In this document: positions 31,264 to 41,036 of the stretch, in pieces | Layout: each line of letters begins with the position of its first letter | Position numbering within the stretch: position 1 is the stretch's first letter | Source of the DNA: Ruminococcaceae bacterium BL-6 | Lineage (GTDB): Bacteria > Bacillota > Clostridia > Oscillospirales > Acutalibacteraceae | Assembly (NCBI GenBank): GCA_902810075.1 | Contig: LR778135.1 | Location: 1,674,001-1,738,000, forward strand | Reading direction: 5' to 3' | Length of the DNA stretch: 64,000 nucleotides | Program-made: the position numbers and the translations under genes | Notes under the pieces: model-generated | Told to the model about the DNA's origin: nothing | The model's database searches: none | What the model saw: the letters and a program-made list of their open reading frames with translations, nothing else

Positions 31264-32343
31264 ATGAAACAGTTTAAGGTCGGCATCATTGGCGCAACCG
31301 GAATGGTCGGGCAAAGATTTGCGACCCTTCTGGAAAACCATCCCTGGTTTCAGGTGGCCGCTCTGGCGGCCAGCGCGCGCTCCGCGGGAAAAACTTACCG
31401 CGAGGCGGTCGGGAAACGCTGGGTGATGGCCACCCCCATCCCCGGGAAAATGGCCGACATGACGGTTCTGGATGCTTCTGCGGATATCAAAAAAATCGCA
31501 TCCACGGTGGATTTTGTCTTCTGCGCCGTGAATATGAAAAAAGAAGAAACCAGGGCCCTGGAAGAAGCCTATGCCAAAATGGAATGCCCGGTCATCTCCA
31601 ACAACAGCGCCCACCGCTTTACGCCGGACGTCCCGATGATTGTGCCCGAAATCAATGCGGGCCATGCGGAGGTCATCCACGCTCAGAAAAGGCGCCTGGG
31701 CACAAAGCGCGGATTCATCGCCGTAAAATCCAACTGCTCCCTGCAAAGCTACGTTCCCGCCATTCACCCGCTGATGGATTTCGGCGTGACAAAGATCCTC
31801 GCCTGCACCTATCAGGCGATTTCCGGCGCGGGAAAAACCTTTGAGAGATGGCCGGAAATGCTCGACAATGTGATCCCTTATATCGGCGGCGAGGAAGAAA
31901 AATCCGAGCAGGAGCCCCTGAAGCTGTGGGGTCATATCGAGGGCGACCATATCGTGAACGCGACGACTCCCTCCATTACGGCGCAGTGCCTGCGCGTCCC
32001 GGTTTCCGACGGCCATATGGCGGCCGTGTTCGCCTCTTTTGAAAAGAAGCCGGAAATCGAAGAAATCATTTCCCGCTGGGAAAACTTCAAGTCTGTTCCC
32101 CAGGTACTGGAGCTGCCGAGCGCGCCCAAGCATTTTCTGCATTATTTCCGCGAGAACGACCGTCCGCAGACCCGCCTGGACCGCAACCTGGAAGGCGGCA
32201 TGGCGGTTTCGATGGGCCGCCTGCGCCCGGATACGCAGTACGATATCAAATTCGTCTGCCTTTCCCACAACACGCTGCGCGGCGCGGCGGGCGGCGCGGT
32301 GCTTCTGGCTGAGCTGCTCTGTGCCCAGGGATATCTGGATTAA
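31264..32343 (+). CDS. asd: Aspartate-semialdehyde dehydrogenase, archaeal/fungal type
   Basis: 359 residues. Reduces aspartyl phosphate to aspartate semialdehyde, the branch point to lysine and diaminopimelate. Rossmann motif GIIGATGMVGQRF at 7-19; catalytic cysteine in VKSNCSLQ; the active-site histidine region near SDGHMAAVFA. Length and motifs match the branch also found in archaea (TIGR00978) rather than the usual bacterial Asd. First gene behind the lysine riboswitch; GGAGG lies before the start. Confidence 0.93.
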   Translation: MKQFKVGIIGATGMVGQRFATLLENHPWFQVAALAASARSAGKTYREAVGKRWVMATPIPGKMADMTVLDASADIKKIASTVDFVFCAVNMKKEETRALEEAYAKMECPVISNNSAHRFTPDVPMIVPEINAGHAEVIHAQKRRLGTKRGFIAVKSNCSLQSYVPAIHPLMDFGVTKILACTYQAISGAGKTFERWPEMLDNVIPYIGGEEEKSEQEPLKLWGHIEGDHIVNATTPSITAQCLRVPVSDGHMAAVFASFEKKPEIEEIISRWENFKSVPQVLELPSAPKHFLHYFRENDRPQTRLDRNLEGGMAVSMGRLRPDTQYDIKFVCLSHNTLRGAAGGAVLLAELLCAQGYLD

Positions 32344-32375
32344 CGTGATTTGACGAAAACTGGAGGCTGTTTTCC

Positions 32376-33263
32376 ATGAAAAAGGTTATTTTTACCGGTT
32401 CCGGCGTTGCCATTGTCACCCCGATGAAGCCGGATGGCTCCATTGATTTCGAGATGATCAAAAGGCTGATCGAATTCCAGCTTGAAAACGGAACGGATGC
32501 CATCATCTCCTGCGGGACGACCGGAGAATCCGCCACCCTGAACCACGAGGAACACTGTAAAGTGCTGGAGTACACGATCAACGTTGTCAACGGCAGGGTC
32601 CCGGTGATCGCCGGGGCCGGAAGCAACGACACGGCCTATGCCGCAGAGCTTTCCGCAGAGGCGAAAAAACTGGGCGCGGATGCCCTGCTCAGCGTTACCC
32701 CGTATTACAACAAAACCTCCCAGGCGGGGCTCGTCCAGCATTACCGCTACATTGCGGACCGCGCGGACCTGCCGATGATCCTGTACAACGTCCCCTCCCG
32801 CACCGGATGCAACATCAAGCCGGAAACCTATCTGGAGCTTTCCAAGATTCCCAGCATCGTCGCGATCAAGGAAGCGAACGGGGACCTGTCCGCCATCGCC
32901 AGAACCGCCGCGCTCTGCGGGGATGAAATGTCGATCTATTCCGGGAACGACGACCAGACCCTGCCGATCCTCTCCCTTGGTGGCAAAGGGATCATTTCCG
33001 TGTTCGCCAACATCTGCCCGAAGCAGATGCACGACATCTGCCGCCTGTTCTTTGAGGGAAAGCTGGAGGCAAGCCGCGCCATGTTCCTGGAATACCTGGA
33101 TCTGATGAACGCCCTGTTCATGGATGTCAACCCCATCCCGGTCAAAGAAGCGATGCGCATGATCGGCTTCGAATGCGGAGAATGCCGCCTGCCGCTCGCC
33201 CCGATGAACGACGCGGCAAAAGCCTCTCTGCGCGCGGTGCTGAAAAAGCATGCCCTTGTTTGA
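32376..33263 (+). CDS. dapA: 4-hydroxy-tetrahydrodipicolinate synthase
   Basis: 295 residues, a TIM-barrel aldolase condensing pyruvate with aspartate semialdehyde. It has SCGTTGESATLNHEEH (substrate threonines), TPYYNKTSQAGL, and the Schiff-base lysine in PSIVAIKEANGD. In spore formers the product also feeds dipicolinic acid. Second gene of the lysine operon. Confidence 0.96.
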   Translation: MKKVIFTGSGVAIVTPMKPDGSIDFEMIKRLIEFQLENGTDAIISCGTTGESATLNHEEHCKVLEYTINVVNGRVPVIAGAGSNDTAYAAELSAEAKKLGADALLSVTPYYNKTSQAGLVQHYRYIADRADLPMILYNVPSRTGCNIKPETYLELSKIPSIVAIKEANGDLSAIARTAALCGDEMSIYSGNDDQTLPILSLGGKGIISVFANICPKQMHDICRLFFEGKLEASRAMFLEYLDLMNALFMDVNPIPVKEAMRMIGFECGECRLPLAPMNDAAKASLRAVLKKHALV

Positions 33264-33300
33264 GCCCCGTTTTTAAAAAGTAAGGAATGAAACAATAAAA

Positions 33301-34062
33301 ATGAAAAGAATTATCATAAGCGGCTGTAACGGAAGAATGGGAAACCAGATCTCGGAAGGGATCAAGGCGCGCTCCGACTGCATCACGGTGGCCGGCGTCG
33401 ACGTGAACGGCAGTGCGAAAAAGGAATATCCCGTTTTTTCCAGACCGTCGGAAATCAACTGTGAAGCGGACGTTCTGATCGACTTTTCCAATCCATCCCT
33501 GCTCTCTCCCCTCCTGGAATTCGGCCTCGCCCGTAAAATGCCGCTGGTGATCTGCACGACGGGCTATTCTGAGGAGCAGACGGCCCAGATCCGCAAAGCG
33601 TCGGAGAGCATTCCGGTTTTTTATTCCGGGAACATGTCCCTCGGGGTCAACCTTGTGATTGAGCTTGCAAAAAAAGCCGCGGCCGTTCTGGGGGACCAAT
33701 TCGATATCGAGATTATCGAAAAGCATCATAACCAAAAGCTGGATGCCCCCAGCGGGACCGCGCTGATGATTGCGGATGCCATTTCTGAAATTCGGGATGG
33801 AAAAACGAATTATGTGTATGACCGCCATTCCCAGCGGAAAAAGCGGGAGAAATCCGAGATCGGCATCCATTCCATCCGCGGCGGAAGCATCGTCGGCGAG
33901 CACGAGGTTCTATTCGCGGGCCCGGGGGAAGTCATCAGCATCTCCCATTCCGCCCAGTCCAAAGAAATCTTTGCGACCGGTTCCATCAATGCGGCGCTTT
34001 TTCTGGCGGGGAAGCCGGCCGGGCTTTACCGGATGGCGGACCTGATCAGCAAGGAGGAATAA
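33301..34062 (+). CDS. dapB: 4-hydroxy-tetrahydrodipicolinate reductase
   Basis: 253 residues. NAD(P)H-dependent reductase with Rossmann start ISGCNGRMGNQI, the catalytic HHNQKLDAPSGTAL motif, and HSIRGGSIVGEHEVLFAG. Follows dapA by 37 bp and ends 3 bp before the ACT-domain gene. Confidence 0.96.
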   Translation: MKRIIISGCNGRMGNQISEGIKARSDCITVAGVDVNGSAKKEYPVFSRPSEINCEADVLIDFSNPSLLSPLLEFGLARKMPLVICTTGYSEEQTAQIRKASESIPVFYSGNMSLGVNLVIELAKKAAAVLGDQFDIEIIEKHHNQKLDAPSGTALMIADAISEIRDGKTNYVYDRHSQRKKREKSEIGIHSIRGGSIVGEHEVLFAGPGEVISISHSAQSKEIFATGSINAALFLAGKPAGLYRMADLISKEE

Positions 34063-34065
34063 AAA

Positions 34066-34530
34066 ATGTCCACTGCTACCGTCACTTCTTCCAGTGAAAT
34101 CACTTTGGTCACCCTGCAAAAGTGTCCCGCGGATATTTCCTTTCTTTCCGGGATCTTTCAAAAAATATCGGAACTCGGAGTCAATATTGACATGATTTCC
34201 CTGGCTCCGGCACACGGCGCTTTCACCTCTTTGTCCTTTACCATTGCGGACGATGATCTCGGCAGGATTCTGGAGTACACCTCCGAGCTGCAGGAGCGCC
34301 ACAATATCAAAATGATTGTCAGCAGCGGCAACTGCAAGATTTCGGTGTACGACCCGCATATGAAAAACACGTCCGGCGTGGCCGCCAAAGTGTTCGCCGC
34401 GGCCGCTGACGTTTCCACCGATGTCCGCATCATCACCACATCCGAAGTGGAGATCTCGCTTTTGGTCACACAGGCGGACTTCAATGAAACGCTGGATGCC
34501 ATGGAAAAGAAAATGAATACCGAAAACTGA
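34066..34530 (+). CDS. Stand-alone double-ACT protein (aspartokinase regulatory-domain-like)
   Basis: 154 residues with two ACT repeats (about 12-75 and 85-150), laid out like the C-terminal regulatory half of aspartokinase: SFLSGIFQKISELGVNIDMISLAP, then NTSGVAAKVFAAAADVSTDVRIITTSEVEISLLV. There is no kinase domain. It may bind lysine and act on a separate aspartokinase, like the beta subunit of Bacillus LysC but separately encoded. Last gene of the riboswitch-controlled operon. Confidence 0.8.
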   Translation: MSTATVTSSSEITLVTLQKCPADISFLSGIFQKISELGVNIDMISLAPAHGAFTSLSFTIADDDLGRILEYTSELQERHNIKMIVSSGNCKISVYDPHMKNTSGVAAKVFAAAADVSTDVRIITTSEVEISLLVTQADFNETLDAMEKKMNTEN

Positions 34531-34566
34531 ACTTATAAAATCCGTTAGAAAATCAAAAAATTACAG

Positions 34567-34602
34567 AAAAATGGGGCTGTTTTGAAAAACAGCCCCATTT
34601 TT
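34567..34602. terminator. Bidirectional terminator between the dap operon and the YfhO gene
   Basis: AAAATGGGGCTGTTTT pairs with AAAACAGCCCCATTTT; T runs leave on both strands. It serves the two convergent genes. Confidence 0.9.
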
Positions 34603-34606
34603 CTTC

Positions 34607-37267
34607 TCATCCGGCCCAATATACAATGACCGGGAAAATATAAATCCCCACGAAGACCAAAGCGGCCAGCAGCTTGAAAAGCAGAAAAACAAAATTTTCC
34701 AGAATGCCTCTCAAACGGGGGAACTTCCGCTTTTTCAAAGCGTACAGCAAAAACGGGAGAAGCACGACGCCAAACCCTGAAATCACGATTCCCGCCCGGA
34801 ACCCCGGCGGCAGATAACTAACGCTTACCTGATTTTCCCCATCCGAAAGCTTAATCGCCATGAAATCGTCAAAGACGCGGAAGATCTGCGCATCCTTCCC
34901 ATTGACGGTGGCCGTGTATCCCTTCTGGAACGGCAGCGGCAAGAAAAGGTACCGGTCGTTCCCCGAAGCGGTCACCGTCCCGGAAACGGCGTTCCCCTGC
35001 TGTTTCAGGCTGACGCTCGGCGCGCTGTCCAGTGCGGTGCCGAGCGTGCTCAGGTCCATGCCGTAAATGCCGAAGGATTTTGCAGAAACATCTTTATAGA
35101 CCGTCAGACGCACCCGCACCAGCTCATCGGTAAAGGTGCCGAGGTTCAGCAGACCGTTCTCCTTTTGGGCGGGATACATCGACTGAACGGTGCGGTCGTT
35201 TACCGAAACATGGAAGCTGTTGTTGATGGGCTCCGAAAGGTTGTTCGTCAGCTTGTCGAAGCAATCGAGATAAAGGGTCTGCGTCCCTTCCACCAGGATG
35301 TCATAGGAAAGCGTGCCGTTCGTTTCCGGATCTTCTTTAATCATAACGGTTCCGTTTTTCGTTTTCGTGCATTTCAGGTTTTCAGACGAGGAATACTCAT
35401 ACTCCGTCACCAGCTTTTTGGACGAATGAAAAAGCTGTTCAAAAATACTCTGCTGGATTTCCATGCGCGTCGCATCCGGAAGATATTCCGATTTGGAAAT
35501 ATCCTGGCTGCTCATCACGGTCCCGAAGGACATCCGGTATTTGTTTTTCAAAATGGCATACCAGTCGTTCTGGTACACCACGTCGTCCTCCGGCTTCACT
35601 TCCCGCGACTGGACGACCGTATAGCGGTTTCCGAGCAGAGCGTCCGTCAGAAGGGAGCCGTCCTGGGAGCCGACCTCCATCCAATAGGAGGAATACCCCA
35701 GCTTTTTCATCGTGAACATATAATCCTCGTCCGTCAGCGAGGTGTAATGGTTCAGGGTGGGATATCCCAGGCCGCCCATCAGATTCAGGTCAAAATATTT
35801 GTGGTTGTTCTTCACCCGGTAAAGGCTGTCATCGCTGATCCGTCCGCTCAGGTCGAACACCGGCTGGTAAAATAGATCCGGATTGGAGGCGGAGCCGATG
35901 AAAACGCTGCCGCTGAACAGGGATTCGCAGACGACCGCGAGGATCAGGAAAAAGGAGAACATCCCTTTCGTCAGCATCTGGTTGCGGTAGAGGTACATCA
36001 GCAGAAAATACGAGAGCACGGCCACGGCCGTGAAAATCAGGAAAGTCAGGATCGAGGTCTGGTCCAGCCACAGGGCCCTGGTGTAAATGGTAAGGTCTTC
36101 AAACCGGTAGGTGATCAGCATATATGCCACGAGCGCCATGGAGCCGACAAGGAAAAGGCCGATCACAGCCCCGGGAATCTCCTGTCGGAAAGGAAGGTCC
36201 CCGGACCCGTTCAGGTCGGAAATCGCTTTGGCCAGAAAAATCAGCCCCAGAAAGACAGGGATATAGCCGTAGCGGGCCGGGAACGCCTGATAGCTTCCCG
36301 TATGCCACATCTTGTTGACCGGCTCGATAAAGATGGGAACGACCGTCAATAACCAAAGAACCAGAAGGGCCTTTGTCTCCCGGTCGAAGCCCTGCCCCTT
36401 CAAGATGGCGATCGCTGCAAACACGCCGCCGCTGCACAGCAGGATCGGAAGCGTCGTGTAATAATGCGTCATGAAGCTGCCGGAAGCCAGGTTTTCCAGG
36501 ATGCCGATGGTGCGCGCGGATGACAGGTACTGCAGGAATGACGGAAGCCATACCGCCGCCGTAATCAGCATGGTCAGGAACGCCGAAACGCCCAGAAGAA
36601 AAACCGTCCTCTTTCTTTTTTCCCGGTCTTTTTCGCAGAAGAACAGGAAAAGGCCGAACGCCAGAATCAGAAAGACGACCACCATATAGGTCAGGTAAAA
36701 ATTCAGCACCAAAACGGCGGAAAAAGCCAAAACAAAACACAGGATCCGCCCCTCCCGCACGAGCAGGTCCACCCCGATCAGAAGGATGGGGAACATCGCC
36801 ATCACATCCAGCCAGACCATATTCTGAAAATAGAGCATGGTGTATCCGCAGAACGCATACATGACGGAAAGGGCGGTCACCTGCACGGTGGACAGGTTCC
36901 GGAACCGCCTCTGGAAAAAGAGAGCGGCGGTCAGCGAGCAGACGCACATTTTCAGCAAAACCAGGATGTTGGCGAACAGGTACATCTTCGTAGCCGGAAC
37001 CAGCAGCACCAGAAACGTGAACGGGCTTGCGATGAAAAAGAAAAAAACGCCCCAAAAACTCATGCCGCCCGCATTTTGCAAATTGAGCAGCATGTCCGAA
37101 TTGCCTGATATGATGTTTTTAAAATCCAGAAGGAACGGAATGACCTGCTGTTTCATATCGCACCAAGCCAGCGTCTGGTCGGAAAACGGATAAAGCTGGA
37201 AAAGGAAGAACAAAAGCAGTGTCACCGCGGCAGTGGTTGCCGGCGCCGCCAAACACCGTTTCCTCAT
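34607..37267 (-). CDS. YfhO-family membrane protein (lipid-linked glycosyltransferase-like)
   Basis: 886 residues: about twelve transmembrane helices in the first 480 residues, a large extracytoplasmic domain (about 490-830), one more hydrophobic segment near 835-855 and a last helix. The N-terminal pattern (PFSDQTLAWCDMKQQVIPFLLDFKNIISG) is typical of YfhO, a GT-C-like family implicated in glycosylating lipoteichoic acid or other surface polymers. Substrate unknown. Single-gene unit between two terminators. Confidence 0.82.
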   Translation of the reverse strand: MRKRCLAAPATTAAVTLLLFFLFQLYPFSDQTLAWCDMKQQVIPFLLDFKNIISGNSDMLLNLQNAGGMSFWGVFFFFIASPFTFLVLLVPATKMYLFANILVLLKMCVCSLTAALFFQRRFRNLSTVQVTALSVMYAFCGYTMLYFQNMVWLDVMAMFPILLIGVDLLVREGRILCFVLAFSAVLVLNFYLTYMVVVFLILAFGLFLFFCEKDREKRKRTVFLLGVSAFLTMLITAAVWLPSFLQYLSSARTIGILENLASGSFMTHYYTTLPILLCSGGVFAAIAILKGQGFDRETKALLVLWLLTVVPIFIEPVNKMWHTGSYQAFPARYGYIPVFLGLIFLAKAISDLNGSGDLPFRQEIPGAVIGLFLVGSMALVAYMLITYRFEDLTIYTRALWLDQTSILTFLIFTAVAVLSYFLLMYLYRNQMLTKGMFSFFLILAVVCESLFSGSVFIGSASNPDLFYQPVFDLSGRISDDSLYRVKNNHKYFDLNLMGGLGYPTLNHYTSLTDEDYMFTMKKLGYSSYWMEVGSQDGSLLTDALLGNRYTVVQSREVKPEDDVVYQNDWYAILKNKYRMSFGTVMSSQDISKSEYLPDATRMEIQQSIFEQLFHSSKKLVTEYEYSSSENLKCTKTKNGTVMIKEDPETNGTLSYDILVEGTQTLYLDCFDKLTNNLSEPINNSFHVSVNDRTVQSMYPAQKENGLLNLGTFTDELVRVRLTVYKDVSAKSFGIYGMDLSTLGTALDSAPSVSLKQQGNAVSGTVTASGNDRYLFLPLPFQKGYTATVNGKDAQIFRVFDDFMAIKLSDGENQVSVSYLPPGFRAGIVISGFGVVLLPFLLYALKKRKFPRLRGILENFVFLLFKLLAALVFVGIYIFPVIVYWAG

Positions 37268-37315
37268 GGCCTTTCCCCCTTCGTTTTTGTCCGATTTGTT
37301 TAGTTTACAAGAAAA

Positions 37316-38545
37316 TTATGACTTTAAGATGACTTTATGATAAACTTTTTTCCCTTTTTTGATGATAATAAACCCTTTTTCAAAAGCATCGGACGAGAGT
37401 TTTTCCGAAACGGAATCAATTTTGCGTCCGTCTACGGAAATTCCGCCCTGTTCGATCAGCCGGCGTCCTTCGCCCTTCGACGGGATCAGGCCGGTTTTCA
37501 GCAGAAGCTCGGTCATGAAAATCCCGTCGTCGGAAAGGTCCTGCGCGGAAATCTCGGTGGACGGCATGTGGTCGGTGTCCGACCCCGCGCCGAACAGCGC
37601 CCTTGCGGCCTCCCGTGCCTTCACGGCCTCTTTTTCCCCGTGGATCTCCTTTGTCACTTCGAACGCAAGCACTTCCTTCGCGCCGTTCAGCTCGCTGCCG
37701 GAAAGCTTTTCATACTCCGCGATTTCCGAAAGGGGCAGGAAGGTCAGAATCTTCATGAAACGGATCACGTCGGCATCATCCACGTTGCGCCAGTACTGGT
37801 AAAAATCAAACGGAGAGGTTTTTTCCGGGTCGAGCCAGACGGCGCCCTTTTCGGTTTTCCCCATCTTCTTGCCCTCGCTTGTGGTCAGCAGGGTAAAGGT
37901 CATGCCGTAGGCTTCCTTCCCCTTCGCGCGGCGGATCAGTTCCACACCGCCGATGATGTTGCTCCACTGATCGTCCCCGCCCATTTCCAGAACGCAGCCG
38001 TAACGGTTGTTCAGCTCCAGAAAATCGTAGCTCTGCATGATCATGTAATTCAACTCGAAGAAGGAAAGCCCGCGCTCCATGCGCTGCTTGTAGCACTCCG
38101 CGGCGAGCATGCGGTTGACCGAAAAATGGACGCCGACCTCGCGCAGGAACTGAATATAGTTCAGGTTCAGAAGCCAGTCGCCGTTGTTTGCCATGATCGC
38201 TTTCCCATCCGAAAAGTCGATCAGGCGCGACATCTGTTTCTGAAAGCAGGAAATATTGTGCTCGATTTCCTCCCGGGTCATCATTCTGCGCATGTCGCTT
38301 TTTCCGGAAGGGTCGCCGACCATGCCGGTTCCGCCGCCGAACAGCGCGATCGGGCGGTGTCCGGCCCGCTGCAGGTGCGCCATGACCATGATCTGGACAA
38401 AATGCCCTACGTGGAGGCTGTCCGCTGTCGGGTCGAACCCGATATAGAATGTGACTTTTTCCTTGTCGAGAAGGTCTCTCACCCTCTCCTCGTTCGTCAC
38501 CTGAGCGATCAGGCCTCTTTCCTGAAGTTCCTCAAATACTCCCAT
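37316..38545 (-). CDS. tyrS: Tyrosyl-tRNA synthetase
   Basis: 409 residues from ATG 38545 (GGAGG upstream; the 38566 start overlaps that site). Class I motifs: HVGHF in the HIGH position near residue 47, [10 protein letters not shown] as the KMSKS-type loop, and a C-terminal S4 RNA-binding domain. The lysine-glycine form of the loop is typical for bacterial TyrS. Controlled by the T-box leader just upstream. Confidence 0.95.
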   Translation of the reverse strand: MGVFEELQERGLIAQVTNEERVRDLLDKEKVTFYIGFDPTADSLHVGHFVQIMVMAHLQRAGHRPIALFGGGTGMVGDPSGKSDMRRMMTREEIEHNISCFQKQMSRLIDFSDGKAIMANNGDWLLNLNYIQFLREVGVHFSVNRMLAAECYKQRMERGLSFFELNYMIMQSYDFLELNNRYGCVLEMGGDDQWSNIIGGVELIRRAKGKEAYGMTFTLLTTSEGKKMGKTEKGAVWLDPEKTSPFDFYQYWRNVDDADVIRFMKILTFLPLSEIAEYEKLSGSELNGAKEVLAFEVTKEIHGEKEAVKAREAARALFGAGSDTDHMPSTEISAQDLSDDGIFMTELLLKTGLIPSKGEGRRLIEQGGISVDGRKIDSVSEKLSSDAFEKGFIIIKKGKKVYHKVILKS

Positions 38546-38580
38546 GTCTGAAAATCCTCCATTCAAATTTCAGGGGGAAC

Positions 38581-38845
38581 AAAAAAGCCCCCTGCTTTTT
38601 TTGCAGAGGGCGGAAAAATCCGCGGTACCACCTCAGTTCGCCGCGGCCTCACAGCCGCGGCCTTACGGGTACGGAATTCCATACCCTTGTGCGGTAACGT
38701 GCACAGCACCCGGCCGGGCCTAATGAATCTTTCTCAGCCTGGCGGCTCCGGAACGTATTTCCGAAAAAGGGCCGCATCCGCTTCCACCAGCCGCGGATTC
38801 TCTTTGCCGACCGCCTTTTCGTACTTTTTTCCTTCTTCGCCGTTG
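38581..38845 (-). ncRNA. T-box leader of tyrS
   Basis: On the minus strand the leader has the invariant GGTGGTACCGCGG antiterminator motif (38632-38620), followed by a terminator (GCCCTCTGC pairing with GCAGGGGGC, then TTTTTT, 38613-38581). Uncharged tRNA-Tyr should stabilise the antiterminator and allow tyrS expression. Stem I and the specifier loop lie around 38720-38840; the exact UAC codon was not assigned. Confidence 0.93.
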
Positions 38846-38851
38846 CTTTGC

Positions 38852-38880
38852 ATTATACCCAAAGATGGAAGCCTTGTCAA
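38852..38880 (-). promoter_or_regulatory. Consensus promoter of the tyrS T-box transcript
   Basis: TTGACA (38880-38875), 17 bp, TATAAT (38857-38852) on the minus strand. The -35 overlaps the recN stop codon. Confidence 0.85.
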
Positions 38881-40574
38881 GTCTTTTCCGCCTTTTCGAA
38901 TCCATCGGCGGCCGTCTTCAGCATTTCCCGCGCGTTCTGAAGCATCAGCCCGGTCACTTCGGCGCCCCCCATGATCCGGGCAAGCTCGCGCGCTCTGCCC
39001 TCAAAATCGAGAGCGGCCACCCCGGTGAACGTGCGCCCCTTCTCCAGATGCTTTTGGATCAGCAGGTGGCGGTCCGCCAGCGCGGCGATCTGAGCAAGGT
39101 GGGTGACGCAGATGACCTGACGATTTTGGGAGACCTCGCGCAGCTTCCAGCCGACCTTCTGCGCGGCGCTTCCGCTGATCCCGGTATCCACCTCGTCAAA
39201 AATCAGGGTGTCGATTTCATCCTTCCCCGCCAGCACGGTTTTGATCGCAAGCATGATTCTGGAAAGCTCGCCGCCGGATGCGATTTTCGCAATGGGCTTG
39301 GGCGGCTCTCCGGGGTTCGTGGAAATCAGGAACTGGATCTTGTCGCATCCGGATGCGTTCAGCGGGCAGCGTTCCTGCTCCACCTGAAAATCGACGCCGG
39401 GCATATTCAGAAATTTCAGCTCCCGTTTTGTTTTTGCGATAAATTCCGCCGAAACCTGCTTCCGTTTTTCCGAAAGCTCCTTTGCAAGGGCGACCGCCTC
39501 CCGCTTCGCCGCTTCGTACCGGGCCCCAAGCTCCTCGCGGCGCTCGTCGGAAAGCTCGATCTGTTTGAGCTCCTTTTTGCTCCGCTCCAGATATTCCACC
39601 ATCCGCTCCACGGTTCCGCCATATTTCAGGCCGAGCCGGTAAAGGCAGTCGAGCCTTTCCTCGATGCGGGCAAGCTCGGCCGGCTCGTATTCCAGCTGTG
39701 ACGCCGCGTCGCTGATCTCGGCGCCGCAGTCTTCCAGATCGTACGCCATGCTCTGCACGCGCTGATAAACCGGTTCCAGCGAAGGAAGATAGCGCCGGGC
39801 TTCATCCAAATGCTCCGCCAGTGCGCCGACGGAAGCCAGGACGCCTTCCCCATCGCCCTCGCCGCCGTCCAGCAGCTCCCGCGCGCCGGAAAGGGCGCGG
39901 GCGACTTTTTCGCTGTTCCGGTACAGGTTTCTCTGCTCGGTGAGCTGCTCCTGCTCCCCAGGCTGAAGCTGCGCGTCTTCCAGCTCGCCGATCTGGTACC
40001 GGAGCAAGTCGATCCGCTTCTGCTTCTGCTCTTCATCCATATCGCAGTCGCGCAGTTCCTTCCGGACTGCGCACATGTCCCGGTAAGCCGCGCCGTATTG
40101 CTCCGCAAGCGGCTCCAGGCCGCCCATGCGGTCGATATATCCCATATGGAGATCCGGCGACAGAAGCTGATAGCTTTCGTGCTGCCCGTGTATGTTGACC
40201 AGATGCGCCCCCAGCTCTTTCAGAACTGAAACGGTCGCGGGCCGCCCGTTGATCCGGCAGACGGCCTTTCCCCCGGCGCTGATCTCCCGCTGGATGAGAA
40301 GATTTCCGTCTTCATCGGGGGAATAGCCGAGATCGCCCAGCTTTTTTACGGATGGCCCGCCGATCCCGCAGAAAACGGCGCTGACCAGCGCACGGGAAGC
40401 GCCGGTGCGGATGATCTCCCGCGAGGTGCGCTCCCCCAGCACCGCCCCGATGGAATCGATCAGAATGGATTTCCCCGCGCCGGTCTCGCCCGTCAGCACA
40501 TTCAGGCCCGCCTGAAAATCGATTTCACACTTTTCAATCACCGCGACGTTTTCAATGTAAAGCTGAGATAACAT
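38877..40574 (-). CDS. recN: DNA repair protein RecN
   Basis: 565 residues from ATG 40574 (AGGTGA upstream). An SMC-like ATPase in double-strand break repair: Walker A GETGAGKS near 30-37, long coiled coil (about 150-390), signature/Walker B region ASGGELSRIMLA and LIFDEVDTGISG. It follows argR by 5 bp; the argR-recN pair is classical in Firmicutes. An upstream open frame overlapping argR is ignored. Confidence 0.96.
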   Translation of the reverse strand: MLSQLYIENVAVIEKCEIDFQAGLNVLTGETGAGKSILIDSIGAVLGERTSREIIRTGASRALVSAVFCGIGGPSVKKLGDLGYSPDEDGNLLIQREISAGGKAVCRINGRPATVSVLKELGAHLVNIHGQHESYQLLSPDLHMGYIDRMGGLEPLAEQYGAAYRDMCAVRKELRDCDMDEEQKQKRIDLLRYQIGELEDAQLQPGEQEQLTEQRNLYRNSEKVARALSGARELLDGGEGDGEGVLASVGALAEHLDEARRYLPSLEPVYQRVQSMAYDLEDCGAEISDAASQLEYEPAELARIEERLDCLYRLGLKYGGTVERMVEYLERSKKELKQIELSDERREELGARYEAAKREAVALAKELSEKRKQVSAEFIAKTKRELKFLNMPGVDFQVEQERCPLNASGCDKIQFLISTNPGEPPKPIAKIASGGELSRIMLAIKTVLAGKDEIDTLIFDEVDTGISGSAAQKVGWKLREVSQNRQVICVTHLAQIAALADRHLLIQKHLEKGRTFTGVAALDFEGRARELARIMGGAEVTGLMLQNAREMLKTAADGFEKAEKT

Positions 40575-40579
40575 GGCTG

Positions 40580-41035
40580 TCACCTGCCAATGATAAATTT
40601 TTTCAGCTCGGCGGCCATCTTCGCGGCCTGCTCTTCCGTCCGGCACAGCGCCAGGATCGTGTCGTCCCCGGCGATGGTTCCGACCACGTTCTCCCAGTGT
40701 ATGCTGTCCAGGGCGGCGCAGACCCCCTGCCCCATTCCCGTAAGGCATTTGATCACGACGATGTTCCCGGCGTAGTCGACCCCCACCGCGGAATCCGAAA
40801 GCAGCGAATAAAACTTGGAAGGAGCGTCGCGGACCGGTTCCTTGCTTGTCGCATACCGGTACTTTCCATCGCTGGAAAGGGTTTTCACCAGCCTTAACTC
40901 CTTGATGTCGCGCGAAACGGTCGCCTGTGTCACGTCGAACCCATCCGCTCGCAGCCTGCGCAAAAGCTCCTCCTGCGTGTCGATTTGATGCTCGTTGATC
41001 AATTCCAGGATTTTGCTGTGTCGTCTCGCTTTCAT
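40580..41035 (-). CDS. argR: Arginine repressor ArgR/AhrC
   Basis: 151 residues from ATG 41035 (CGGAGAG upstream). N-terminal winged helix (ILELINEHQIDTQEELLRRLRADGFDVTQATVSRDIKELRL) and C-terminal arginine-binding trimerisation domain (GTIAGDDTILALCRTEEQA). It regulates arginine synthesis and catabolism genes located elsewhere. Confidence 0.95.
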   Translation of the reverse strand: MKARRHSKILELINEHQIDTQEELLRRLRADGFDVTQATVSRDIKELRLVKTLSSDGKYRYATSKEPVRDAPSKFYSLLSDSAVGVDYAGNIVVIKCLTGMGQGVCAALDSIHWENVVGTIAGDDTILALCRTEEQAAKMAAELKKFIIGR

Positions 41036-41036
41036 A

